Source: Rhododendron vialii
Lineage: Eukaryota > Streptophyta > Magnoliopsida > Ericales > Ericaceae
Assembly (NCBI RefSeq): GCF_030253575.1
Contig: NC_080568.1
Coordinates: 18,861,501-18,925,500, forward strand
Reading direction: 5' to 3'
Length of the DNA stretch: 64,000 bases
Part shown: one piece after another, positions 24,305-36,589 of the stretch
Layout of the letters: each line of letters starts with the position of its first letter
How positions within the stretch are numbered: position 1 is the stretch's first letter
The notes under the pieces: generated by a model
What the model saw: only the letters and a program-made list of their open reading frames with translations
Database searches by the model: none
Told to the model about the DNA's origin: nothing
Position numbers and translations under genes: made by a program

Positions 24305-25200
24305 TAGCTACAAATTTAACAGGATATACATTGCCTAAAAAATGAGGATAGAGGGGGATAGATTTATTAGGAGATTATTTTCTATATCTTTTAAGAAAGA
24401 AATGATTCAACGATAGCTACAAATTTAACAGAAAGTGATCTAGTAGTTGTAGAGTTTGCTATCGTATTTTATACCAAGACATTTTTCAAGAGAAACTTCT
24501 ACAATAAAATCTCAAGTTTCCATTTCAAAAATTTCACAGTTTCCTCAATTTTTTTACACATTTATTTTAAACCCTCGTAACAAAACATACCCCAAATGTC
24601 TTGTACGTTCATGAAAAGAGGATATCAATAAGCAAACAAAAATTTTCAACTAAAATAATTTGACTAATTACCGGGCATCTTGATAACATAAACGGCCCTA
24701 AAGATAGAGAGGAACATGATTCTCTCCCCACGCCGACGGTCTCGTTTGGCCCACCGTGGCTCTTTTCAGGGTCCATTTAATTGACGGTCATCATTCATTC
24801 TAAAGCTCGTTAAGAACACTGACCATGAAAAAAACATGTTAATTGGATATCAATTGAAAATAAAGCAATTATGTCAAAATAAAATTAATAGATTAAATTT
24901 AGTAGATCAATAATTGTTAATTTAACAGTGTTCCGGAAATATATACATTGATAACCGATGAACATAAATTTTGACATGAATAATGGCCTCGACAAGTTTT
25001 AAAAATTGGACGATCCGGAATTCACTTAAATAGTGGGCCCAAGAGCCCATTATAGGCCCAAAAGGGTTTGGAGAATAGAAAGTAGGGAAAACGACGGCCA
25101 AAGACGTGTTTTGATAATTAATTTTTGTCAAAGATATTTTTAGCATTAACAAATATTCTCAACTTATCATTGACGGATATTAATTATCAAAACACATTAC
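24305..25200. other. Gene-free stretch upstream of the DUF2828 gene
   Basis: It contains the duplicated host segment noted for the adjacent Harbinger element, and AT-rich sequence. The region near 24730-25200 probably includes the promoter of the downstream gene, but I cannot point to specific elements. Confidence 0.4.
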
Positions 25201-26665
25201 TGGACAGTCATTTTCCCTAGAAAGTTTACTTGGCGAGCACGCAAGGGAGTCTTCTCAACCCTTTGAAATTCCTTTCTATGTGTGTTTGTTCTTTCAATTA
25301 AATCTGTTAAACCCTTCTTAAACCTCTCAAGATATCCTTCCTAAACTCTCTCTCTCTCTCTCTTGAAAGGCAAAAAAAAATTCATCAATCTAAATATTCT
25401 CTCTCTGTCTCTCTCTCCAAACTTCGACACTCCAAGCACACACAAAACACATCTGGACTCCTATTAAACGGCCATTACCAATATTGGAATTGGAAAGCTT
25501 AAATCATCACCAGTTTTCTTAACACGACATTCATATAGCAGAATTTCTTTTGAGGTCAGTTGTATCTATCTGTGTACACTTATTAAAGTTTGTGATTTAC
25601 CTGCAGCTTCATCTACCGTAATCTGTCCTGCTTTGTTTCTGCAAATTTTATTTTTTACTTATTATGGTTTGTAGTTTCTCTATTGTTATTTGTTACTTCG
25701 TCATTGATGCAATTCCGATGTGTTGATTTTCTCTATGCTGTTTGGATCATGCTTAATTAAGACGTTGAAAGGCAAATGTAAATGGAAAATGAAAACAGAT
25801 ATGTATTTCTTTGGTTTATTGTATTTTATTGAGCCGTGACAAAATCGTGTAAAAAGTTTTTGTAATGCAAAACTCTTGTAGTATAATTAAATGAACTTTT
25901 TAATTTGGTCAGAAGACTCAGAACTTTATTGGTCCTGATTTATTTTGTTTCATTGGAGATAATTAATTTGCATATTTCGAGTTTGGATACACCCCCGAGT
26001 CCCTACCCAAAAGAAAAGGAAAATTGGGTTGGTAAATAAACTAACAAAAAAGGCACTTATTTGCTCATTTGGGTTGCAATCATGTTGGATCGATTCAGTC
26101 AATTTGCCTTTAGGTTTTTTTTTTTTTTTGTTCCAACTGTTCTTTTATAATCTTGATTTGATTGTCGAGGGACTGTATGTGTAGTCAGGGCTCAAGACAA
26201 TTGGCCGGAGACCTAAAGCGGCAATCTAAAATAGGCCTCTTTGCATAAGTTAATATTTATCTTTAGTAATTCATTTAAAGTATATTTTTCTAGCATTTTT
26301 AGATGCAAATTAGTAAATAATTGGATCTTTGTATTCAACTTTTGCTACCGGAACACGTTCACTTTTTACAAGAGAGAGAGAGAGGGAATAATATTTGATT
26401 TCATTTTTCAAGGCACCAAATTAGGATAACCGTTTGAGAAGATATACCATGCCCTTATCTCTATCAATTTGGGCTTCATATTTGGGCCCTATTTTATTAA
26501 TTAACTGTAGTCTTTCTAATACTACAGTTAGTGGCCTAAGAGCATGTACACTAACAAAAGGTATTTTACCTACACAATAATCCACTTTTTTTCATTTTGC
26601 CTACTCAAATCTCTCTTAACCCCACACCAATTCTCTTTATTATACCTCTTTATCCTTATTAAATA

Positions 26666-26716
<51 letters not shown>

Positions 26717-27184
26717 TAGAGAGAGAATGAGGGACTGGTAAGAAAGAGAGAGAAGAAGAATAATATTTTAAGGTTTTGCTCATGAATAGTAGCTCGGTAG
26801 AAATGGAGAGCATTTTTTCAAAAGGGAAATACCTTCCAGTTCTCCTAGCTTGCTGCAAACTGTTTTGGAGGCTTCAACTAGGTAAAATGACTGTAAATGT
26901 GACTTTTGCTAGCCTGGTGTAAATGCCCTAATGGACGAGCCGGCTAGCTCTGTGCGTTGTCACGTGCGGGAAGACGTAACACTTCATCCATTTCATGAAG
27001 TTAACAACTGTTATTCTCTTATAATTGGGTGAACTTTTCCTTCTCCATTTTGCATACATTCTGCTGCATTTGAAACGAGTGTGACTTTTCTCATGGACCT
27101 GAATGGCAGTGTTTCAGACTTTACTCCACTTTTGTTTTGTTTGAGTTCAGGCAACCGACAGGAATATGAATTGTTCGCGCTAAT
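25201..27184 (+). promoter_or_regulatory. Probable 5'-UTR with a long leader intron of the DUF2828 gene
   Basis: A CT-rich leader (about 25250-25554) ends TTTTGAG before a GTCAGT donor at 25555. A pyrimidine-poor but usable acceptor TTGAGTTCAG ends at 27150, followed 34 bases later by the start codon. The inferred intron (25555-27150, about 1.6 kb) contains a GA tract (26671-26713). Splicing is inferred from the sequence only; the transcription start is not known. Confidence 0.55.
26671..26713. repeat. (GA)n microsatellite in the presumed leader intron
   Basis: About 21 GA units, followed by shorter GA runs to about 26755. Confidence 0.95.
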
Positions 27185-29233
27185 ATGAACCGTTTCTCTT
27201 GCAGATTTTCACTCTCAAGGATACCCAAAAAAATGAGTCCCTTAACTCTTAGGTGGACAAATAGTTTAAGGGAATTTCACATCTCAAAAATTTGCCAACC
27301 ACTTACGAATCGCTGCATGTCTCATGTCAGTGTGGAAAGTTCAGAACATGATCCTCCATTTCCCCTTCTCGGCCCTCCAGAAATCTATCTCTCCTCGCCC
27401 TCTTTGAAAATCAGCTTATTCAACCAGCTGAAAGGGAAAGGAAACTCGCATGGTGATTCAGAGTCCACTTGTTCGGATCAAAGAACAGAAAGTATTAGTG
27501 ACCCTTTCATGGATTTGATGGTGTCTAACTACAATAACTCTGTCCGTTACTCTGATGCACCAAAACCGTACATGGGTTTCACTGAAAATCACTCGCCTAC
27601 TTTCGTTTCCAGTGGAAACCCATGTTTGGATTTTTTCTTCCATGTGGTTCCTGATACACCACCAGACCAGGTCACAAAACGGCTACAATTGGCTTGGGAT
27701 GAAAATCCTTTGACTGCTCTCAAACTTGTTTGTCACTTGAGAGGTATTAGGGGGACCGGAAAAGGCGATAAAGAGGGGTTTTATGCAGCAGCGTTATGGC
27801 TTTATGAAAAACACCCGAAAACATTGGCATCTAATGCTACATCGGTTGCAGAATTTGGATATTTCAAGGACCTGTTGGAAATACTTTATCGGCTGCTTGA
27901 AGGCCCTGATGTGAGGAAACATGAGAAGAGGGAGGTAGAACAAAGGAAGATGACGCATGGAAGTGAGTGGTATTTAGGGAGACTAAAACGAGCGACTGAG
28001 GAGAACCGGATTTATTCAGGAAAAAAGAGCATCGAGAGGTACTACAGTGATCCAGTTTACCGGTTCTTGCATAACAAGGTGTCACAGGTCTTTGCTGATG
28101 CTCTTAAAATAGATTTAGACAATATGAATGCTGGTAATCTGTACAATATCAGTTTTGCTGCTAAGTGGTGTCCCTCTCTCTATTCGTTCTATGATCGATC
28201 AACGCTCATATGTGAAAGCATAGCAAGGAAGCTATTTCCGCGAGAAGCACATCCGGAGTACGATGGAATTGAAGATTCTCATTACGCTTACAGAGTTAGA
28301 GACCGCCTACGAAAGGAAGTACTTGCGCCACTGCGAAAAGTGCTAAAGATACCCGAGGTTTACATGAGTGCCAATGAATGGAGTGAGCTCCCTTATAGCC
28401 GAGTCACCTCAATTGCCATGAAAAATTACAAGGAGTTGTTTTTAAAGCACGATGAGAGACGGTTTTTAGAGTACCTTGGCAATGTGAAGCGAGGGAAGGC
28501 AAAAATTGCTGCTGGTGCTTTACTTCCCCATGAGATCATAGCCTCGATAAAGGAAGGGGATGGTGGAGAAGTAGCAGAATTGCAATGGAAAAGAATAGTG
28601 GATGACCTAAAGGAAATCGGTGAACTCAAGAACTGTCTTGCCATATGTGATGTCTCCGGAAGCATGTATGGGACTCCTCTAGAAGTATCTGTTGCGCTAG
28701 GGCTACTAGTCTCAGAACTAAGCGAAGAACCATGGAAAAACAAGCTCATCACTTTCAGCAGCAATCCTCAGCTCCAGATGATAGAGGGAGATAGTCTTCG
28801 GTCAAAGGTTTATTCCGTGGAACGGATGAACTGGCAAATGAACACAAATTTTCAGAAGGTGTTTGATAAAATCTTAGAAGTTGCTAAGAAGGGGAACCTT
28901 AGTGAAGAGATGATGATAAAGAGGCTGTTTGTGTTTAGTGATATGGAGTTTGATGAAGCGTCTCAGAATCCTTGGGAGACCGATTATGAAGCAGTATGCA
29001 GAAAATTCGACGAGAGTGGGTATAAAACAGTACCGGAAATAGTGTTTTGGAACCTTAGAGACTCTGATGCTACCCCGGTGCCTAGTCATCAGAAAGGCGT
29101 GGCGCTTGTGAGTGGATTTTCGAAGAATTTGCTGAAAATATTTTTGGATAAAGGTGGGGATTTGAACCCTGAAATTGTCATGGAAAGGGCTATAGCTGGT
29201 GAGGAGTACAACAAGCTCGTCGTCGTAGATTGA
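27185..29233 (+). CDS. DUF2828 / von Willebrand A-like domain protein
   Basis: A single uninterrupted 682-residue frame. It matches the plant DUF2828 family (similar in length to Arabidopsis At5g43390/At3g24780-type proteins). Features seen are NPCLDFFFHVVPDTPP near residue 150 and a helical central region. A C-terminal vWA-like fold has the metal-site motif DVSGS at residues 489-493, and LFVFSDMEFDEA follows near residue 580. The first ATG is used because it opens the frame; a second Met lies at residue 18. The N-terminus is rich in Arg/Ser and poor in acidic residues, so organelle targeting is possible. Function in plants is unknown to me. vWA folds usually bind proteins through a bound metal ion. 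The coding exon is intronless, with a likely 5'-UTR intron. It looks intact and is the most clearly functional gene in the window. Confidence 0.95.
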   Translation: MNRFSCRFSLSRIPKKMSPLTLRWTNSLREFHISKICQPLTNRCMSHVSVESSEHDPPFPLLGPPEIYLSSPSLKISLFNQLKGKGNSHGDSESTCSDQRTESISDPFMDLMVSNYNNSVRYSDAPKPYMGFTENHSPTFVSSGNPCLDFFFHVVPDTPPDQVTKRLQLAWDENPLTALKLVCHLRGIRGTGKGDKEGFYAAALWLYEKHPKTLASNATSVAEFGYFKDLLEILYRLLEGPDVRKHEKREVEQRKMTHGSEWYLGRLKRATEENRIYSGKKSIERYYSDPVYRFLHNKVSQVFADALKIDLDNMNAGNLYNISFAAKWCPSLYSFYDRSTLICESIARKLFPREAHPEYDGIEDSHYAYRVRDRLRKEVLAPLRKVLKIPEVYMSANEWSELPYSRVTSIAMKNYKELFLKHDERRFLEYLGNVKRGKAKIAAGALLPHEIIASIKEGDGGEVAELQWKRIVDDLKEIGELKNCLAICDVSGSMYGTPLEVSVALGLLVSELSEEPWKNKLITFSSNPQLQMIEGDSLRSKVYSVERMNWQMNTNFQKVFDKILEVAKKGNLSEEMMIKRLFVFSDMEFDEASQNPWETDYEAVCRKFDESGYKTVPEIVFWNLRDSDATPVPSHQKGVALVSGFSKNLLKIFLDKGGDLNPEIVMERAIAGEEYNKLVVVD

Positions 29234-30209
29234 CACGTGTCGGGAACTATGATCGTTCTTCTGGTAAATTGTACTCTGTAGCATGGTTCATAATTGGAGT
29301 TAGTCATGCTACAAACAGATTTATTTAACATCAGTTATGTTTTATGAGTACGGTTCTTTGCACTTGTTCTAAAATGTGATCCCTGGTTCTTCTACTTTGA
29401 TTTCTGTTTATTTTAAGCTATTATGCAGTTGTCCTATAGGTCAGCCTATTGTTCTAAAAGATCTTTCTTTTTGTGTTTTCAGACTCATCTAATTATTCAA
29501 CTGTCTGATGCTCCAATTCAGGTTTCAACCGTTCACAATAACATATTTGGTGAGTGGTGTCTCGAATTCAAGCTGTTTGATGCTCATAACCCGTACACAA
29601 GTTGGTTGACCCGATTAATCCATAAATAGTGGCTGGATATGACGTGTTTAGTAGTTTTGGGTATTTTGCGACCTGCTTCGTAATCTAGGGGTTTCATGAG
29701 TAAAAGGGCTCCTTAATTGGGAGCCTTAAGTTAAGAGAGTTAATGAATATTCTGGCTCATTGTTTCTCATCTTTTCATTACATTTCCTCTATCGATCTTC
29801 ACCTGTCGACAACTGCTTCAATGCCATACTATGCATATCCTTGTATTTTAGTATGTGATTGCTCTAAATTCTGTTTTCAAGATTTTGTGAATTTACATAA
29901 TGAAATAAAATCAACTTCGTACAAGCATATGACAATAATAAGCGGAATAAAAACAATAACTAGCATTGCCACCGTCTTATATTACGACACAAAATACAGA
30001 TGGGAAGGGATTCTTTTTTGTGATCAGCGAAGATTTGTTTTATTGATTATAAAAATGATTACACAAGAACTTTCAACCAAAAACCAGAAAAATATTTGAA
30101 AAGAACTCTAAGGCGAGGCCAAGAAGAAAAATGAACACATCACAGCATGTTGGCACCCGTTCCTAAATCTTACAAATAAGAACCAAGCCCAAATATGCTA
30201 AGATGGGAA
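29234..30209. other. 3' region of the DUF2828 gene merging into the DUF247 array
   Basis: The first few hundred bases are probably 3'-UTR of the plus-strand gene. From about 29700 (GGGAGCC..TTAAG..AGAGTTAATG) to about 29905 the sequence matches the region downstream of the intact DUF247 gene at 32550-32715. So the array starts here with the 3' flank of its first, broken unit. Confidence 0.6.
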
Positions 30210-30702
30210 GGGTTTATGGTGAACAAGGTTTGTAAGAAAGTAAAAGCAAGTATAAGAATGGGCAAATTTTTGTAGTTGTCCCTCTAGTTTTACGGTTGTC
30301 TCAATTTCATCCTTTTAGTTTCAATTGTCTCAATTTCGTCCCTATAGTTTGTATTACGTTCTAAATTGATATAATCGTTAACACCGTTAATGAAACTAAC
30401 GGAAAAAATATGATTAAAAAATTAAGTGCTCCAATTTTCAATCCGGTTGAACCGGTGCGAAGATCTTATTTTTTTTGATCATTTTATCCTAGATGGTCGT
30501 AATGAATTTTTTGCTCTAAGGCCTTTCAACGAGCACCCGAAGACTCCTTATTTAGTTTGAGTGTCCCAGGGATTTTGAAGATGCAATTTTCGGACAAGGA
30601 GGGAGATTCCTTGCGTAGTTTATCTCTTAGGGCACAAGCCAAAAGTTCGTTTAACTTATCGATATCAACCGATACTTGCTCACTACAAATGCTTTCTTCC
30701 AT
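30210..30702 (-). pseudogene. DUF247 pseudogene, internal region deleted
   Basis: The N-terminal 48 or so codons survive on the minus strand from the ATG at 30702 to about 30558 (MEESICSEQVSVD.., ending near FKIPGTL). The C-terminal end survives at about 30262-30210 (LAFTFLQTLFTI). The intervening 1.1 kb of gene, about 370 codons, is missing and replaced by about 295 bp of unrelated sequence. That sequence includes a GTCTCAATTTCATCC-type repeat, of the kind seen in MULE terminal repeats. Neighbouring intact copies at 32813 and 36590 make the assignment clear. Confidence 0.9.
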
Positions 30703-32812
30703 CCCAAACTAGTCTCTAGAGTTGCCAATGTTTCCCTGTTCCATGAAAGGAAGAAAGAGTGTGAAAGGTGTATAGGAGACTGGAGAGACTCACTCCTATG
30801 TTACAAATTAAAACTCTTCAAAATGTGCAAAATACCCGTAAACTCTTCAAAAGACACTTGACTAAGAGTATTGAATGGGTCCGGAAGTTTTTGATTGACA
30901 CTCATCTAACTTAGGGCGACCCTTTTCTTTCAGTCAAGTACGAAAGTTGGCCAACATTCAATTCAACGAAAGGTCATAAATAAACATCAAGTCGGAAACC
31001 TCATGCCAAGGCCACGCTTCAAATGAAATTTTGTAAGCATTTCTATGTCTATTCTATCAGCTAATCGATGTCCCGACGGTCGGTCGAACCCGACGACCGA
31101 GGTCACCGGCAGTACGTCTAGTTAAGCTGTCTCATTGCATTTTGACTCAAAGAAATACACAAAACTTTGGGGCACAAACACAACAGACAAGAGGGCACAA
31201 AGAAAGCTAACTAGAGTAGTTCATTAAGTGTTCCTATGACAAACGAGATAATCAACAAATTTGGGAAGAACCTTTTTTTAATCCTTCCCTCAAATCTGGC
31301 TATACATTGTCTATTTTATGTATGAAATATTGAACACGTGAAAAGGTGATGCTATAATTCTACATGAATAAAGAAAATGTGCGGATATCAATAAAGGGAA
31401 TGTGAAAATCACTACTGTTTCTGCATAATCAGTCAAGATTTAAGTAATTGAGATGCGTAACCGAATTTAAACGCAAATCAGAGAGTGAGATGTTGAGACT
31501 TAATTACCTTCTGTTTAAGCAGCAGAGAAAACCTTTTTTTATCAGTTTTTTTTGTGATAATAAGTTAACCTCAAAGAAATGATCAGGATGACCCCAGGCT
31601 TCCTCTTGTTTCATTACACTTGGTCAAAATCTTGATAAATATCCGTAGACGTTTGTATATATTCTTTCTTGCACGTTATAAACAAATCGATTAACATGCA
31701 TGAAGATATAGTTTCTTCCCTCTCTTTAGCCTCATTTTTTCTTCCCTGTTTTTAATTTACTCAATATTCCCTTCCCCTTAATTTTGCTTATTTGAAATAT
31801 ATTTTTCAGGGACGTTCAATCGGAGGAGGTTCATCTGTTTGTAGTGAATGTATGGAAATCAAATTGAATGCGCCCCGCCTTGGACTAAATGTATGCTGAT
31901 AATCACACAAAACAGTGACACGCATTACAACTTCATATTCCATGAAAGAAACTTCAATAGCAATTTGCCGACAAGCCACGGCATGGACACAACATGGCAT
32001 AGCATGATATGATTTGGACGACACGACACGGTATGGCTGGAATGGCACGACAAGGACACTATAGATGGGATGGGGAGGCCGTCATTTTGGGGCACATAGC
32101 ACGGCCACGATAATGTACGGACAAGACCTGATCACGGCTTTGGCGCTGCCACTGAACGGACATGACAGGAGCACGGACATACAATCCTATTTATTTATCG
32201 ATAAATTTGAACTTGTTGAATTATATCCCGATTTTCCATCTTCACCTTCCGAATAGTATCCGGCTTTGCTTGTGACCTTTTTGTCGTCTCTGTTGTCACA
32301 TTTTTCCCTCGTCATTTATCCTTGTTGATTCATCAATTATGGATAATTGACAAACTTGCAAACTTCATGCTAGATGTTCAAACCTGTTTAGTAAATGAAA
32401 TCAGAATCTCAAAACTATTTCATCCCAGGTGTTTATACTTTCGATGGTATTCGGATCATGGATTTTAAGACGGGAAGGCAAATGTAAAAGGAAAACACAA
32501 ACAGATGAGTATTTCGGTTTTCATGCGTAAAAGGTCTACTTGGGAGCCATAAGCTTCTTATCGAACGAGAGTTAATGGATATTCCGACTCGTTGTTTCTC
32601 ATCTTTTCATTACATTTCCTCTGCCAATCTTCACCTGTCGACATCTGCTTCAATGCCAAACTACGCATATCCTTGTATTTTAGAATGTGAATTGCTCTAA
32701 ATTCTGTTTTCAAGATTTTGTGAATTTTCAAAACGACATACACGCATATGACAATGACAAGGACAAGAGGAACAAAACACATTAACTAGCTTTGCCACTA
32801 TATAAGGGTTTC
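30703..32812. other. 5' flank of DUF247 unit 1 and 3' flank of unit 2
   Basis: No extra gene. About 31214-31535 matches about 34462-34797, which is upstream of the intact copy. About 31975-32250 is a CACG-rich segment shared with the next unit. The short open frames here are not supported by any family. Confidence 0.55.
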
Positions 32813-34105
32813 TTAGTAAGAACGGATGGTGAACAAGGTTTGTAAGAAGGTAAAAACAAGTATAAGAATAGCAGCTATAAAGGAAGAGATAGACCATGGA
32901 TTGTTAAAGTAATCACGCTTCAGAGTCGCTCTCCACTTAGGCCATCGAGACCGATGATATTCATTTATCTTTTTCGATACCTCTCCATAGTAATATTGAG
33001 AGACAAGTGTGTCATTGTAAAGCCCGTTGAAGAGAATGGCTAAGTCTTCAGTGCTCAATGCATGTGCTATGATTTTCTCATCACAGAGCAAATCCGCATC
33101 CTTGCTTGTATTGATTAGGCAATCCAAGAACACTGCATAAGAAGTAAACTTATCGGTGCAATGGCGATCACATTGCTCATATGCAATGAGATTCCGAAAC
33201 AAAGACTCAGAATTCCCCCGGATTTTTATGGGAGGGATTTTAAACAACCCATCTGAAAACTTTATATTCAGGATGTCATCAGGAGTTCCCTTCTCAAATT
33301 TGACTCCCGCCCTTAAAAGATCAGTTACAGGGGGAAATAATTCCCAGTTTGTATTTGTTGGTTCGATGTTTAGGGATGAAGATAGTAAACTACTACGTAG
33401 TAAGTCCAAAATATGCTTGATTTCACAACCTCTTGGTTGGTATTCAGCCGGTACCGTCATTAGCATCATGGTTTCGAAGAATCTAAGGACAAGTTTGGTT
33501 AGGAAATCATCTTCTTGTTCTTGAACAGACACCGTTAGGTTAAAAAGACACTCTAGAACATACCAAGGGATCTGGTTTTCAAGCAAAATCAGATCATGGT
33601 AGAGATTTTCAAGCATCCAGGATGTGTTGTATATGGGGTCATCCTGGTGTCTAGGCACTAAAAATGCATCTCTTCTGAAAAGCTCAAGTAAGAAGCAACC
33701 ATCAACTATCATCATTTCCACAAGCTCGTTCTCACTTAGATCGATCTTCTCAGCATAGCAATTGATAGTGCGCTTTGCAAGTTCCCTAATTTTCCCAACG
33801 AAATGTTGCAAACATTCTTCCGGAGGAAATGGAAAACGGTCCAGTAGGCAATGCAAGTACCACATTTTTATTTTCTTCATTGGTTGAAGTCTCTCCTTTT
33901 CGCTGTGAAAAGGTCCTATAGAGACTATTTTAGGTTCGTAACTGGTCTCATTGCGTCGCCTGAGTGTCCCAGGGACTTTGAAGATGCAATTTTCAGACAA
34001 GGAGGGAGGATCATCACTTAGTTTATCTCGGAGGGAACAAGCCAAAACTTTGTTTAACCCATTGATATCAACCGAAACATGCTCGCTACAATCACTTTCT
34101 TCCAT
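32813..34105 (-). CDS. DUF247 (UPF0481) protein, copy A
   Basis: A complete 430-residue single-exon frame. Family hallmarks are present: an N-terminal IFKVPGTLRR..YEPKIVSIGPFH segment (about residues 42-68), MMIVDGCFLLELF (about 130-142), LLENQIPWYVLECLF (about 174-188), and a C-terminal hydrophobic segment WSISSFIAAILILVFTFLQ (about 403-421). That C-terminal segment predicts a single membrane anchor. Length matches the family (about 400-500). DUF247 proteins are plant-specific membrane-associated proteins. Some grass members are linked to the S and Z self-incompatibility loci, but most have no known role and I do not infer one here. It is the middle member of the tandem array and closely similar to copy B. 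The start is set by the conserved MEESD shared by all three copies. Confidence 0.93.
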   Translation of the reverse strand: MEESDCSEHVSVDINGLNKVLACSLRDKLSDDPPSLSENCIFKVPGTLRRRNETSYEPKIVSIGPFHSEKERLQPMKKIKMWYLHCLLDRFPFPPEECLQHFVGKIRELAKRTINCYAEKIDLSENELVEMMIVDGCFLLELFRRDAFLVPRHQDDPIYNTSWMLENLYHDLILLENQIPWYVLECLFNLTVSVQEQEDDFLTKLVLRFFETMMLMTVPAEYQPRGCEIKHILDLLRSSLLSSSLNIEPTNTNWELFPPVTDLLRAGVKFEKGTPDDILNIKFSDGLFKIPPIKIRGNSESLFRNLIAYEQCDRHCTDKFTSYAVFLDCLINTSKDADLLCDEKIIAHALSTEDLAILFNGLYNDTLVSQYYYGEVSKKINEYHRSRWPKWRATLKRDYFNNPWSISSFIAAILILVFTFLQTLFTIRSY

Positions 34106-36589
34106 CCCAAAACAGTCTCAAGGGTTGCCAATGTTTCCCTGTTCTATGATAGGAAGAAAGAGCGTGAAAAGTGCATAGGAGGAGACTGGAGTTTACAAAA
34201 ATTGCACTGTAACAAGTATTTGTAACAATAAACTTCAAGATTACGGCAGAAACTTAACCAATGAGTCCGAACTCTATTGTGAACCCCCAAGTCATAACAA
34301 TAAACTAAATCAAGAAGAAATCTTTCTATTAACTATGAAACACAAATGACTATATACGGTAAATCATACCTATTCTGGTTTTAGCATATAGGTTGTATTG
34401 GAAATAAAAATCAAGCAATAGGAACAAAAAAAAAAAAAAAAATTGAAAATGTTCTTTACAGAGTAGTTCATTAAGTTTTCCTATGACAAACGAGATAATC
34501 ACAAAATTTGTGAAGAACCTTTTTTTCCTTCCCTCAAATCTGGCTATACATAGTCTATTTCATGTAAGAAATATTGAACCAGCGAAAAAGGTGATGCTAT
34601 AATTCCACATGAAGAAAGGAAAAGAATGCGGATATATATCAATAACGGGAGTGTGAAAAATGAAAATCACTACTACCGTTTCCATACAATCAGTCAAGAT
34701 CTAAGTAATAGAGATGAGTAACAGAATTTGACCGCAAATTGGAGTGTGAGATGTTTAGACTATTAATTACCTTATGTTTAAGCAGCAGAGAAAACCCTTG
34801 AAGAGGAATGAGGATGACCCCTATTTCTATCAGCATGTATACATTACATTGATTAGTGGTAGAGGTTTCAGGAGCAATCCCTTTCACTTTTCTTATCAAA
34901 ATAGGGGTACGAATCCTTTTAGTTTTGGAAAATATTTTTTACACTGACCTGTCTGTTTCATGTACGAAAAACTGAACAAGTGAAAAAGGGTGAGCTGTAA
35001 TACATTGTATGTTACTTAAATAGTATTGAACAAGTGAAAAAGGTGATGCCATAATTTCAGGAATCAGGGACTCTGTGGTGCATAGGGGTGTACTACAGCG
35101 GTGTAATGCACAATCCGAATTGTTCAAAAGTGTTTTTTTTTAACGGTCTAGATTTCAAAAAGTATCAATGGGGTACAGTCTAGCTTTCGAAAATATACAT
35201 GGTTTAAAATTACCCAAAAAAAAAAAAAAAACTTATACATGGTTCATTTTTTAATTTTGAACTTTGAAATCGCAGTCCCCAGGCTTCTTCTTGTTTTCAT
35301 TACTGCTTGTATTACATAGGAGCTTTCAGAAGATCAGTTGATATATACTTATGGGTTTGTATGTATTCTTTCTTGCACGTTATAATTAATCAACTTAACA
35401 AGCATTATAAAGATATTTAATTTCTTCCCCCTCTTTAGTCTCATTTAATTTCCTCTATATTTCCTGTCCCTTAATTTTTCTATTCAAAACTGATTTTTCA
35501 TGAGAATATTTCAAGGGCTATCTGTATGTAGTTAATGTGAGGAAATGACATTGAATACGCCACGCCTTGGACTAAATGTATGCTGACAATCACACAAGAC
35601 AGTGACATTACAACTTCATATTCCTTGGAAGAAACTTCAATGGCAAGTTTGGTGATCACATGCTCTAGTCATCCTACCTACCCGTTTCTAGAGGTGTAAA
35701 TAGGGGTGAGCCGGGACAAGCTGCGGCATGGACACAACATGGCATTGCATGATATGATTTGGACGACACGACACGGTATGGTTGGCATGACACGACAAGG
35801 ACACTAAAGATGGGGGGTGTTGTTTCATTTTGGGGCATGCAACACAGCCACGATAATGTATGGGGAAGACCCAATCACGACATTGGCACTGACCCTAGCA
35901 CTGAACGGGCATGACAGGAGCACGGATATACTATTCTACTATTTATTTATCGATAAAATTGAAGTCATTGAATTATATCCTAATTTTCCATCTTCACCTT
36001 CGCATCATGTCCGGCTTTGCTAGCAACTTTTTTGTTCTCTCTGTTTTGATATTTATCTCTTTTGACATTAATGTTGATTCATCAATTCTGGATCATTGAC
36101 AAACTTCGCGCTAGATTTTTTTTGAACGGCAACTTCACGTTAGATGTTCAAACCTCTTTAGTAAATGAATTCAGAATCTTAAAACTATTTCATCCAAGAT
36201 GTCACATTGATGCTTTGGCCTTCAATTCCCTGGTGCTTATACTTTGGATGGTATTCGGATCTTGGATTTTAAGACGGGAAAGGCAAATGTAAAAGGAAAA
36301 TACAAACAGATGTGTATTTCTTTGTTTTCCCTTCTATTTTCCTTACCCTTCTTCGCAAATCCATGATCCAAACATTGCCAAGATATTCAAGTTCATGTTC
36401 AGTATCATATGTCCAAGTTCATGACAATTTGGCTGGATTTCAAATTGCTCTATATTCAGTATCCGTATTCTTGGTTTTAGAGATTTTCTTAACAAGATAA
36501 AACCCAAATTTCATACAAGCATATGACAATGAGAAGAGGAACAAAAAAAATAACTGGCATTGCCACAATCATATATTGTAGCACAGAAT
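34106..36589. other. Spacer between DUF247 copies A and B
   Basis: It contains the upstream part of unit 2 (a leader-exon donor at 34775-34778, antisense) and the 3' flank of unit 3. The CACGACACGG-rich segment at about 35720-36015 matches 31975-32250. I see no further coding sequence. Confidence 0.55.
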
